Shown: positions 28,522-36,733 of the stretch, piece after piece
Layout: each line of letters opens with the position of its first letter
Numbering within the stretch: position 1 is the first letter of the stretch
DNA from: Pseudomonadota bacterium
GTDB lineage: Bacteria; Bdellovibrionota_C; UBA2361; SZUA-149; DAOLCO01
DNA: 64,000 nt
Assembly (NCBI GenBank): GCA_027487795.1
Contig: JAIYCX010000031.1
Coordinates: 151,291 to 215,290, forward strand
Reading direction: 5' to 3'
Notes under the pieces: generated by a model
What the model saw: the letters and a program-made list of their open reading frames with translations, nothing else
The model's database searches: none
What the model was told of the DNA's origin: nothing
Position numbers and translations under genes: made by a program

Positions 28522-28606
28522 TCCTCTTGAAAATTATTTTAATCTTAAACCTTCTTTATCAGTTGTAACAAAAACGAACAAAGCATATGGTAACTTATTA
28601 TAATTA

Positions 28607-28634
28607 TTGACCTTATAAAACAAGTCGTTATAAG
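28607..28634 (+). promoter_or_regulatory. sigma-70-type promoter for the HDOD gene
   Basis: TTGACC (28607-28612), 16-base spacer, TATAAG (28629-28634), placed 32 bases before the ATG at 28666. Both hexamers match consensus at five of six positions. Confidence 0.6.
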
Positions 28635-28665
28635 CTATAGACCTATAGAAAAGATATCAGCAAAT

Positions 28666-30276
28666 ATGACAAAAGAAGACTTAGAAATAGAGGACTTAGA
28701 ATCAGAAGTTAAAACATCTGATCGTTCACTATTGTCTTCCCTGCTACCAATAGATCAAATAACATTAAACGAAACTCTAAATATTTCACTAGATAGAGAC
28801 GCGCGCATTCCACAAATAGTAGTAGCAATGCTAAATGATCCTATACTTGTTCTAGAAGTTATTGGTCATGCTAATAAAGCATATGGATTCGATAAAGCAG
28901 GTATCAGCTCAATTCAAAATTCAATAGTAAGAATAGGCTCTGAAAATTTAGTTACTCTTCTTAGAGAATTAAAAAATAGACCTGTGATAACGGATCAAGA
29001 AGTAGCTACTGAATTTGAAAAACTTAGACTTTTTTCAATTAATGCCTACAAAGTAGCCGGTATTTTAAGCGCGAACTTACAAAGAGATCTATTAGAGACA
29101 GCGCAATCATGTGCGCTTTTTTCATACATCGGACAAATGATATGTTGCTATTGTCTTGGAAATCGCTACTTAGAATTCTCTCAGATTAAAAAGAAAAGTT
29201 CCCTAGTTTATAGGATAAAAAGTACTTATAATATTGATCTTTTTAAAATTCATATTCAATTTTTAAAAGATAGAAGCCTACCACCTTTAATGTTTTTTGC
29301 TTTCGATAGAGAACTAAAATGCAAAACTACCGCTCAATCTTCCTTAAGATTCATAACAGATGCAACTTTAGAAATTCTAGAAGCTGTAGAGGAAGGTAAA
29401 TGGGATAAATATTTATCTCCGTCCAAATTCCCAACTAAAAGTAATTTAAGACTATTAAAAATAACCGATAATATTTACTCTAAAATCAGACAGGAATTAG
29501 AAGAAGTACTCAACATTGCGGAAAAGAAGAAACAACACTACATAAATTCAAACAATCCAGATAGCAACTTAATTCTCAATAGAGAAAATATAGAAGCCGG
29601 ATTAAACATGAATGAAACATTAATATTCGACCGCCAAACTATTCTCAATCAAACTCTAACAGAAGAAATAAAAGAAGAACGTAAACCACTAGATCTAAAC
29701 ATTAAAGATATAGAGACAGAAAACGGAACGATAAGAGGCTACAAAACAAATGACCTTTCCGTTGATGCTCAAGCACTTTTAGGACTGATGGGATATATCT
29801 GCGAAGAAGCGACATCTGTTAGCACTCTGATAAAAGACATCATGCAAATCCTCACTGATCAAGGACCATTTCATAGGGCGGCATTAATAGAAATGATAGA
29901 ACCTGAAAAATGGGGGGAAGTGCATACTGCCGTTGGAGAAGATTTTGAATTGCTACCAAAAAGAGCAAAAATTGATATCACAGATCAAATGTCCCCTCTA
30001 CTAACTTTAGCGACAAAAATAAGCTCATTTAATTCTTCCGACCAAAGTGATGAAATTTCGCCGTTTGGCATCTCTTCCTACGCGATAACTACTTTAGAAA
30101 TAAAGGCAGATAAGAGACTAATATTATATGCAGATTGTGGGCCAAGCAGACCAGTTCCACTTGAAGCAAGAAAAATGTTTCGTTTAGTTGTAAACCTTCT
30201 TAACGAATCTCTTCCTTACGTGATTCAAAAATCTATTGAACGACAGTCGAAAAATATTTCCAATCCTGCAAATTAA
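28666..30276 (+). CDS. HDOD-domain signalling protein with C-terminal GAF-like region
   Basis: 536 residues. Residues about 25-240 form an HDOD domain (LLPIDQITL, IPQIVVAMLNDP, SSIQNSIVRIGSENLVTLL), a helical HD-related output module without catalytic metal residues. A charged linker (about 275-345) leads to a C-terminal domain (about 355-530; LIKDIMQILTDQGPFHRAAL, FGISSYAITTLEI) that looks GAF-like. Such proteins act in signalling with receiver proteins and motility systems in proteobacteria. It is followed after 38 bp by the pilin-like genes and a CheY-like receiver, suggesting a shared surface-motility or secretion function. Confidence 0.8.
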   Translation: MTKEDLEIEDLESEVKTSDRSLLSSLLPIDQITLNETLNISLDRDARIPQIVVAMLNDPILVLEVIGHANKAYGFDKAGISSIQNSIVRIGSENLVTLLRELKNRPVITDQEVATEFEKLRLFSINAYKVAGILSANLQRDLLETAQSCALFSYIGQMICCYCLGNRYLEFSQIKKKSSLVYRIKSTYNIDLFKIHIQFLKDRSLPPLMFFAFDRELKCKTTAQSSLRFITDATLEILEAVEEGKWDKYLSPSKFPTKSNLRLLKITDNIYSKIRQELEEVLNIAEKKKQHYINSNNPDSNLILNRENIEAGLNMNETLIFDRQTILNQTLTEEIKEERKPLDLNIKDIETENGTIRGYKTNDLSVDAQALLGLMGYICEEATSVSTLIKDIMQILTDQGPFHRAALIEMIEPEKWGEVHTAVGEDFELLPKRAKIDITDQMSPLLTLATKISSFNSSDQSDEISPFGISSYAITTLEIKADKRLILYADCGPSRPVPLEARKMFRLVVNLLNESLPYVIQKSIERQSKNISNPAN

Positions 30277-30314
30277 ACTAATTTTCTTCGATAATAAGAA
30301 AAAATAGTTTTGAG

Positions 30315-30737
30315 ATGAAAAAGTTAAATAAATTAGGCTTCTCAATAATTGAGCTTCTTTTTATAATTCTAATTACCGGAATTATACTAGGTAGTAATTA
30401 TAGTAATCCAAGAAGTGAAAAAAATTATAAAATCTGCGACCTAGTAACTTCTGAGATAATATCAGCTAGCATTACCAGTCTAACTAATAAACAAAAGATC
30501 ACCTTTCATACAATCGATAGCTTTCAAATAACGATTCGCAATAATCAAAAAATAATAAAAAAAATTAATACGTACCCATTAGAAACGAACATAAAATCTT
30601 CGACTATAAACAATACTCTAAACTTTTATGAATCAGGATCCGCCTCTCCTGCTGTTACTATTCTCAAAATTAAAAAAGATCCTATATGCTCGATCAGCTT
30701 ATCTCTTTACGGCAGAACAAGATTAGTTAGATTATAA
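30315..30737 (+). CDS. type IV pilin-like protein (pseudopilin 1)
   Basis: 140 residues with a class III prepilin leader: MKKLNKLG, cleaved before FSIIELLFIILITGIILG, with the invariant Glu at +5 and the Phe at +1. The rest is a short globular domain of about 105 residues with two cysteines. Size and start fit a GspH/FimT-like minor pseudopilin. It is first of four tandem pilin-like genes with almost no spacers. Processing would need a PilD peptidase, not in this window. Confidence 0.8.
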   Translation: MKKLNKLGFSIIELLFIILITGIILGSNYSNPRSEKNYKICDLVTSEIISASITSLTNKQKITFHTIDSFQITIRNNQKIIKKINTYPLETNIKSSTINNTLNFYESGSASPAVTILKIKKDPICSISLSLYGRTRLVRL

Positions 30738-30738
30738 A

Positions 30739-31041
30739 ATGTTAGTTAAAAATTTCAATAATCAAAAAGGATACCTACTATTAAGTTTAGTTTGTAGTCT
30801 CTGCTTGCTCTCTCTTTTAATCTCAGCAGTATTATCTCTATCTCTTACTGCTAACCAAATAAAAAAAAGTAAAAAAAATAATATAAATCTATGGGAACTA
30901 AGCCCCATTAGATTATCAAATAACCTTAATAAAAACTTATTATGCAAGACAGAAAGTAGTTTAAATTACTTCGCATTAAAAGAATGTTCCATTAAAACGA
31001 AATCTACTAAATTAAAGATGATAGATTATGATCAAAAATAA
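30739..31041 (+). CDS. pilin-like protein (pseudopilin 2)
   Basis: 100 residues: short basic leader MLVKNFNNQKG, then a long hydrophobic helix YLLLSLVCSLCLLSLLISAV. The G-Y boundary fits a prepilin cleavage site, but position +5 is Ser rather than Glu, as in PilX/GspK-type tip pseudopilins or in a degenerate pilin. The globular part is only about 60 residues. It starts one base after pseudopilin 1 and overlaps pseudopilin 3 by 14 bases. Confidence 0.6.
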   Translation: MLVKNFNNQKGYLLLSLVCSLCLLSLLISAVLSLSLTANQIKKSKKNNINLWELSPIRLSNNLNKNLLCKTESSLNYFALKECSIKTKSTKLKMIDYDQK

Positions 31042-31864
31042 TTTATTAAAAGGAAGCTCCCTACTAGAGCTAGTAATATATTTACTAATTTCTAGTATCG
31101 TCATGTCTGAGATCGCTAGAAATTTAGTATCTAGCTATAAAATATATAAAAATACAAAAGTTGAAACAAAAGCTGATTTGAAAATCAAAAGAGTTGAAGC
31201 ATTTTTATTTAAAGAGTCTCTTAGAGATGAAATATATTTTGGAATAAAAAAGTACATATTTCACAATAATTCAAAATCTTTTTTTTCAAAATATTCAGGA
31301 CCGGAAATACCTAAACTTCAAATTCACACGGATTCTGCAGTATTAGAAAGTACAAATTTAATACCTTCTCTTTTTTATAAAAATTCTCACAACACCGAGT
31401 ATACTGGAATTATTAATATAAAAGATATTTCAAATAGACAATCTCTTAGATTTATCGGTGTTAATTTAACGCAGCTAATTTTATACGATCAAAACTATAG
31501 CTTAAATCTTATAGGCAGAAACACTTGGTCATTAAATATAAAAAATTCGAATAAAAATAGTTTTAAGATACTTTCTCTAGTTAATAATAATCAACAAATT
31601 AAAGACTCGAATTATTACATCCCAGAATTAGTAACACCCATACAAGACTATTTTATAATCTATACAGATTCTAACAATTCTCTAAGAAGATATTCTATAT
31701 TAACTAAATCTAATCAACCAATCGAGGAAGGCATATTATTTAAAAAGTTAAATCCTGAAACTTGCGAAATTAAACTAACAGAATCATTAAATAAGAATAA
31801 AAATTTCACTTGCATAGGTAGTAACGTTAAAATCCTAGAAACGGTTAATTTATTAGATGGCTAA
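31028..31864 (+). CDS. pilin-like protein (pseudopilin 3, PilW/GspJ-like)
   Basis: 278 residues with leader MIKNNLLKG and mature start SSLLELVIYLLISSIVMS, including Glu at +5. The large globular domain with several beta strands and two cysteines near the C-terminus (ETCEIKLTES...FTCIGS) fits PilW/GspJ-type minor pilins. It overlaps the genes on both sides (14 and 8 bases), which implies translational coupling. Confidence 0.7.
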   Translation: MIKNNLLKGSSLLELVIYLLISSIVMSEIARNLVSSYKIYKNTKVETKADLKIKRVEAFLFKESLRDEIYFGIKKYIFHNNSKSFFSKYSGPEIPKLQIHTDSAVLESTNLIPSLFYKNSHNTEYTGIINIKDISNRQSLRFIGVNLTQLILYDQNYSLNLIGRNTWSLNIKNSNKNSFKILSLVNNNQQIKDSNYYIPELVTPIQDYFIIYTDSNNSLRRYSILTKSNQPIEEGILFKKLNPETCEIKLTESLNKNKNFTCIGSNVKILETVNLLDG

Positions 31865-32642
31865 TAAAGCAGAATCTGGGTTTATAGAGATATATCTTAT
31901 CATTGCAATAGCTACAGTGTTAACTTTAAGTAGTTATCTATGGAGGCATATTTATAACTATAAAAAAATTGATAGTTTACAGGTAAGCAATATATCAAAA
32001 ACGAATAGTAACTTAACTAAAAATTTTGAAAAAATAATCTCAGATTTTGAGTTAGAAAAAAATATAAATATAATATCAAATCACAATACTACAATAAGAA
32101 CTCATAACCAATTATCAAGTCCGATAATTTCAACATCCAAAAAACTACCTACCTTAAATTGGAATAATTTTATTACTCTAGAAAATATCAAACTAAATAA
32201 TAATATAAACTTATCTTTACAAACTAGTCTACTTAATATGAATGATTTAAATATAGATAAATTAGACTTAGACACCAAAGATAAAGAAATATTTTTGGTA
32301 TCACTTGGTGCAACTCATATTAAAGAACTTAATATAAACAAGATAACAAGAGATGTTAAAATATTATATCTAATCGCAGTGGAATCGATAATAATAGAAA
32401 ACATAATCCTATCAAATAATCTAAATAAAATTTTAATCTATTCGGCTTTAGGAAACATTGAAATTAAAGGAAATATTGAAAATAAAGTATGCAATATTCA
32501 TCCATTTGCGAACCTGCTACTTAGGGGTAAAAAACTAGTAGTTAACTCGGTTGAGCTTGATAATAACTCTATCTGGTCTTGCAAAGATAAAGAGTTATTT
32601 AAAATATTCCCAGAACATAGAATTATCGGCTATCAAGGGTAA
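31857..32642 (+). CDS. pilin-like protein with beta-solenoid-like body (pseudopilin 4)
   Basis: 261 residues. MANKAESG then FIEIYLIIAIATVLTLSSYL is a prepilin-like N-terminus, but with Glu at +3 instead of +5. From about residue 110 the protein repeats short strands with alternating Leu/Ile and Asn (LNINKITRDVKILYLIAVES, IIIENIILSNNLNKILIYSA, LGNIEIKGNIENK), resembling a right-handed beta-solenoid. It is probably a tip or adhesin pseudopilin at the GspK/PilX position. Similarity to a known protein is not recognised. Confidence 0.55.
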   Translation: MANKAESGFIEIYLIIAIATVLTLSSYLWRHIYNYKKIDSLQVSNISKTNSNLTKNFEKIISDFELEKNINIISNHNTTIRTHNQLSSPIISTSKKLPTLNWNNFITLENIKLNNNINLSLQTSLLNMNDLNIDKLDLDTKDKEIFLVSLGATHIKELNINKITRDVKILYLIAVESIIIENIILSNNLNKILIYSALGNIEIKGNIENKVCNIHPFANLLLRGKKLVVNSVELDNNSIWSCKDKELFKIFPEHRIIGYQG

Positions 32643-32688
32643 TTAAAAAAGTGTAAGATAAATAATTAGTAAAAAATAAATATTTGCC

Positions 32689-33069
32689 GTGACCAATAAC
32701 CACACCATTTTAATTGTAGACGACGACCAAGACACAAGAAACATAATAAAGACTATAGTCTCAGCTAAAGGCTATAACTATATAGAAGCAAAAGATGGAA
32801 AAACTGCTCTTAAAATTCTAGAAGATCAGAATATTACACTAATATTACTAGACATAATGATGCCAGAAATGTCTGGATATGATGTCATGGTGCACTTAAA
32901 AACCAATCCAGCAACTCAGTCCATTCCCGTAATTATGCTTACTGCCAAAGGAGAGGATGAGGATATTATGTCTGGATATAACCAATATTCAGTAGATTAT
33001 TATATAACAAAGCCCTTTACTCCTAAGACCTTACTGAATGGTATAGAGCTAACTTTAGCAGCTATATAA
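32689..33069 (+). CDS. single-domain response regulator (CheY-like)
   Basis: 126-residue stand-alone receiver from GTG 32689. Acidic pocket Asp11-Asp12-Asp13 region, phosphoacceptor Asp55 (LILLDIMMPE), Thr85 and Lys108 (YITKPF) are all present. No output domain follows, so it should act by protein binding. It lies between the pilin-like cluster and tmk, 46 bp and 7 bp away, and may belong to the HDOD/pilin unit. Confidence 0.92.
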   Translation: MTNNHTILIVDDDQDTRNIIKTIVSAKGYNYIEAKDGKTALKILEDQNITLILLDIMMPEMSGYDVMVHLKTNPATQSIPVIMLTAKGEDEDIMSGYNQYSVDYYITKPFTPKTLLNGIELTLAAI

Positions 33070-33076
33070 TTAAGAC

Positions 33077-33709
33077 ATGGAAAAAAAATCACCTTTTATA
33101 GTATTTGAGGGGACTGAAGGAGTTGGGAAATCTACACAAATAGATAACTTATATAAAAGCATAATAAACTCCGGCAAAAAAGTCATTAAAACTAATGAAC
33201 CTGGAGCAACAGTCTTAGGTAAAGAGATTAGAAAACTATTACTTGAGTCTTCAAAAACAACAAAGATATGTAGCTTAAGTGAACTATTATTATTCAGCGC
33301 AGATAGGGCTCAACATATTAATGAAGTTATAAAACCTAACTTAAATAGCGATACAGTAGTCCTTTGTGATCGTTTTATTTACTCAACCATTGCTTATCAA
33401 TGCTTTGGACGAGGAATATCCCTAGATATAGTTAACAAAATAAATCTAATCGCTAGCGAAAATACCAGACCTGATTTAGTTATCTTGCTTGATACAAATC
33501 CGCTGATAGGTTTAGAAAGAGCAAAGAAAAGACAAGGTCTTGATAGAATCGAATCCCTAGAAATGGATTTCCATCAAAGAGTAAGAGAAGGTTTCTTGAC
33601 CTTAGCTGAGCAAAATAAAGATATCTTTATAACTATAAATGCAGATGAATCTATAGATAAGATTTCTCAAATTATTTTCACAGAATTTAATACTAGATTC
33701 GGCTCTTAG
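33077..33709 (+). CDS. tmk: thymidylate kinase
   Basis: dTMP kinase of 210 residues in dTTP synthesis. P-loop FEGTEGVGKST (10-20), DRFIYSTIAYQ substrate motif and the LID region RAKKRQGLDRIE are present. Its last 4 bases overlap the end of the convergent flippase-like gene (33706-33709), an unusually tight arrangement. Confidence 0.95.
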   Translation: MEKKSPFIVFEGTEGVGKSTQIDNLYKSIINSGKKVIKTNEPGATVLGKEIRKLLLESSKTTKICSLSELLLFSADRAQHINEVIKPNLNSDTVVLCDRFIYSTIAYQCFGRGISLDIVNKINLIASENTRPDLVILLDTNPLIGLERAKKRQGLDRIESLEMDFHQRVREGFLTLAEQNKDIFITINADESIDKISQIIFTEFNTRFGS

Positions 33710-34668
33710 CTTTTCTTATTTACTAGCAACAAAACCCCACCAATCCCTGCTAATACCAATGTTTTAAATCTAAGGAGTCCCGCGATGAGTATGGCCTCAT
33801 CAGGGCTTGCTCCAATCCTCGTTAGAGCTGCAAAAAAGGCGCCCTCTTGGATTCCAAGCCCTCCAGGGGTAATTGGTATAGAAAGTACCAAAAGAACTAG
33901 TGGGACGACGAATGCTAAATCACTAATTGATATTGAAGTACAACTAATTGATAGGCTAGCAAGATAGACATTTAATATTGCTAGAAAATGAAAAACTAAT
34001 GCCCAGAAAAATGCTTTACCTAAGGTTTTATTAGTAAGTTTAGAACTATTACTTATACTCTTAAGTTTAAAAAAAATACTTTTAAATTTTTCCTTAAATA
34101 TACCAAAAGTTAAAAATACCTTTTCTAATATACTTAATATTTTCATTCTAGTATTTTCAAAAACAAGAGCACTAAACATAAGTGCAAATATTATTAAAAA
34201 AACCAGTCCTATATTTCCAAGTAACTCCCTAATAAGAGGAGAGTATACATATGAAGATAGAACTATTAGTAGCATTGCAATCAGTCCCGTAAGTCTTTCA
34301 TAAAAAGTAGCTGAGAAAGCAGAGCTATGACTTTTTATCTTAGTCCCAAGAGATATACTCCTAGAGACATCACCACCTACGGTAGAGGGAGTAAATAGAT
34401 TAACGAAATACGAAATAGTATAGAAATTCATCAAAGAGAGAACACTCACACTACCTTCATGATTAATGAAAAGTAGCCATTTCATAGAACTTGCCCAAAT
34501 CATAGGCAACGAAATAAAGAAAAACAAAAATAAAAAAAGAAAATTTAAGTCCTCTAACTTAGTCTTAACTTGATTTAAATCTGTAGAATTAAAAACGAAA
34601 TATAAAACAAGTACTACAAAAAATATCTTTATAATTTTAAGTAGTACTGTTTTTGATTTAAGATTCAA
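33706..34668 (-). CDS. UPF0104/AglD-type flippase-like membrane protein
   Basis: 320 residues with about eight hydrophobic segments in the lysylphosphatidylglycerol-synthase transmembrane-region (UPF0104) pattern: TPSTVGGDVSRSISLG, FYERLTGLIAMLL, and the C-terminal PITPGGLGIQEGAFFAAL. These proteins have been linked to lipid or glycan flipping, but substrates are mostly unknown. It lies 16 bp downstream of eno on the same strand and overlaps tmk by 4 bases at the 3' end. Confidence 0.85.
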   Translation of the reverse strand: MNLKSKTVLLKIIKIFFVVLVLYFVFNSTDLNQVKTKLEDLNFLFLFLFFFISLPMIWASSMKWLLFINHEGSVSVLSLMNFYTISYFVNLFTPSTVGGDVSRSISLGTKIKSHSSAFSATFYERLTGLIAMLLIVLSSYVYSPLIRELLGNIGLVFLIIFALMFSALVFENTRMKILSILEKVFLTFGIFKEKFKSIFFKLKSISNSSKLTNKTLGKAFFWALVFHFLAILNVYLASLSISCTSISISDLAFVVPLVLLVLSIPITPGGLGIQEGAFFAALTRIGASPDEAILIAGLLRFKTLVLAGIGGVLLLVNKKS

Positions 34669-34684
34669 GCTCGTTGGCTTAATA

Positions 34685-35971
34685 TTAAATCTTAAAAGGA
34701 TTCTTATATTGAGCTTTAGAACCTAACATACTTTCAATCCATAATAGACGATTGTACTTTTCTGTTCTTTCTCCTCTGCACATAGAGCCTGTTTTAATTT
34801 GGCCAGCATTTATCGCAACCGCTAAATCAGAAATTGTAGTATCTGCAGTTTCACCAGAACGATGAGAGATAACTGAGGTATAAGAGTTCTTTGCTCCTAA
34901 TTCAATAGTATCTAAAGTTTCAGTTAAAGAACCAATTTGATTTAGCTTAATTAGAATAGAATTACCAATACCTTGCTCTATACCCTGACTTAATCGTTGA
35001 ACATTAGTAACAAAAAGATCATCTCCAACTATCTGAGTAGTAGCTCCAAGTTTATCTGTCATTAACTTCCAGCCCTTCCAATCATTCTCACCTAAGCCGT
35101 CTTCAATACTAACAATTGGATACATTCCCTTCCAAGTTTCGTACTTTCCAATCAGTTCCGCAGAAGTTAAAATATCTCCAGAACCCTTATTGAATTTGTA
35201 CCTAGGGTCGTTTCCACCCTCCACTAATAGTTCACTTGCAGCAACGTCCAGAGCTAAACCAATTTGCTCTCCTGCCTTATAACCACTACGCTCAATAGCT
35301 CTCATTAAGAAATCAAAAGCAAGTTCAGTAGATTCTAGTCTTGGAGCATAACCACCTTCATCACCTACTCCAGTATCGTATCCATCATCTCTAAGTAAAG
35401 ATCCTAATTCGTGGAAAATTTCAGCAGCTGCCCTTACTGCTTCTGAAAAAGTATTCAATCCATAAGGAACAATCATAAACTCTTGAATATCAAGAGAATT
35501 ATTTGCGTGCGCTCCTCCGTTAATAACATTTACCATAGGTACTGGTAGAGCAGTTCCTTTATTATTATTTATATACTGGAAAAGTTCCATTTTAGAATGC
35601 TGTGCTGCAGCTCTAGCTACTGCCAAACTAATACCAAGAATTGCATTAGCGCCTAATGAACTCTTATTACTAGTTCCATCTTTTTTAATTAAGCAATGAT
35701 CAAGCTCTGATTGCTTTAATGCGTCAAAACCAATTAGCTCAGAAGATAAGCCAATGACATTAGAAACTGCCTTCCTTACTCCCTTACCTCTGTATCTTGA
35801 TGCGTCTCCATCTCGTAGTTCTACAGCTTCGTGTTCTCCAGTAGAAGCGCCGGAAGGTACACTTGCTAAACCAACGGAACCATCCTCTAAGGTAACTCTC
35901 ACTGATACGGTAGGATTGCCTCTTGAATCTATTATTTCTAATGCGTTAAGTGTTTTTATTTTAGAAGTCAT
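34685..35971 (-). CDS. eno: enolase
   Basis: Glycolytic 2-phosphoglycerate dehydratase, 428 residues, standard length. Recognisable blocks include IIDSRGNPTVSV near the N-terminus, GASTGEHEAVELRDGD, metal site residues in LALDVAASE and VSIEDGLGENDW, and the family signature ILIKLNQIGSLTET followed by SHRSGETADTTISDLAV. It is divergent from ftsB with a 129-bp gap. Confidence 0.97.
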   Translation of the reverse strand: MTSKIKTLNALEIIDSRGNPTVSVRVTLEDGSVGLASVPSGASTGEHEAVELRDGDASRYRGKGVRKAVSNVIGLSSELIGFDALKQSELDHCLIKKDGTSNKSSLGANAILGISLAVARAAAQHSKMELFQYINNNKGTALPVPMVNVINGGAHANNSLDIQEFMIVPYGLNTFSEAVRAAAEIFHELGSLLRDDGYDTGVGDEGGYAPRLESTELAFDFLMRAIERSGYKAGEQIGLALDVAASELLVEGGNDPRYKFNKGSGDILTSAELIGKYETWKGMYPIVSIEDGLGENDWKGWKLMTDKLGATTQIVGDDLFVTNVQRLSQGIEQGIGNSILIKLNQIGSLTETLDTIELGAKNSYTSVISHRSGETADTTISDLAVAINAGQIKTGSMCRGERTEKYNRLLWIESMLGSKAQYKNPFKI

Positions 35972-36021
35972 TTGATATTTTAATGATATATTTTAAAAGT
36001 TACTAATTTTAGTAGACTAGC

Positions 36022-36050
36022 AGGGTACAATTGGTAAATACTAAGGTCAA
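36022..36050 (-). promoter_or_regulatory. possible sigma-70-type promoter for eno
   Basis: On the minus strand, TTGACC (36045-36050), a 17-base spacer and TACCCT (36022-36027) precede the eno ATG by about 50 bases. The -35 is good and the -10 is poor, so this is a weak call. Confidence 0.35.
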
Positions 36051-36100
36051 ATTCTGTTATTGTATATTTAATCATATCAGGCCTTAGAAGCAGTAAAATA

Positions 36101-36379
36101 ATGTTTAAAAAAGTATTCGCCACATTAATAGTCCTTTTCACTGCAGTAATTGCAGTTTTTGGAAAAAATGGCCTACTAGAGTACTTCGAGATGAAAAATC
36201 AGATCAAGGACTTAAGAGGAAGACTAAGTGAACTAAAATCTGACTATATAAAAGAAGGAAATGAAGTTTACGGACTGACCAAAGATGATACTTTCCTAGA
36301 AAAACATGCTAGAGAGAATCTAAAGATGTCTAAACCTAATGAGAAAGTTTACCTCTTCAATGACAAAAAATCAGACTAA
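36101..36379 (+). CDS. ftsB: FtsB/DivIC-type septum formation initiator
   Basis: 92 residues: short cytoplasmic N-terminus, one membrane helix (about 5-23), then a coiled coil (EMKNQIKDLRGRLSELKSDY) and a short C-terminal segment DTFLEKHARENLKMSKPNEK, the layout of the divisome protein FtsB/DivIC. It usually sits downstream of eno in proteobacteria; here it is divergent from eno, so the neighbourhood is conserved in an altered orientation. It overlaps the DciA-like gene by 20 bases. Confidence 0.85.
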   Translation: MFKKVFATLIVLFTAVIAVFGKNGLLEYFEMKNQIKDLRGRLSELKSDYIKEGNEVYGLTKDDTFLEKHARENLKMSKPNEKVYLFNDKKSD

Positions 36380-36725
36380 TACAGCAAATTCACCCAAAAT
36401 ACGCTCTAAGTTTACAACCAAAAAGCCTGAGAAAGTAGCGGATTTATTAGGTCATATCCTAAAAAGAAATGACATAATAAAAAAAGCAAAAAACTATGAT
36501 TTTTTTGATAAGTGGCTAGAACTGGTTGGCGAAACTTACTTCAAGGTATCAAAACCAGAAAAATTATATAAGGGAATTTTAAGTGTTAGAGTTATTGACT
36601 CTAGCTTCGCTCAAGAACTAAGTATGATAGAAAATAAAATTATAGAAAACTTGGCAAATATGGGCTTCGGTGGGGCTGTTAATAAAATAAAAATTATAGT
36701 TGGAAGTCCAAGAGACTTTAAATAA
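36360..36725 (+). CDS. dciA: DciA-like (DUF721) helicase-loading protein
   Basis: 121 residues from ATG 36360 (an upstream ATG at 36339 in frame overlaps ftsB further). The protein carries a basic N-terminus and a DUF721 domain: VADLLGHILKRNDI, WLELVGETYFKVSKPEKLYKG, LSVRVIDSSFAQELSM. DciA proteins load the replicative helicase in bacteria lacking DnaC. It overlaps ftsB and is 8 bp before tyrS. Confidence 0.75.
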   Translation: MTKNQTNTANSPKIRSKFTTKKPEKVADLLGHILKRNDIIKKAKNYDFFDKWLELVGETYFKVSKPEKLYKGILSVRVIDSSFAQELSMIENKIIENLANMGFGGAVNKIKIIVGSPRDFK

Positions 36726-36733
36726 AAAATATC

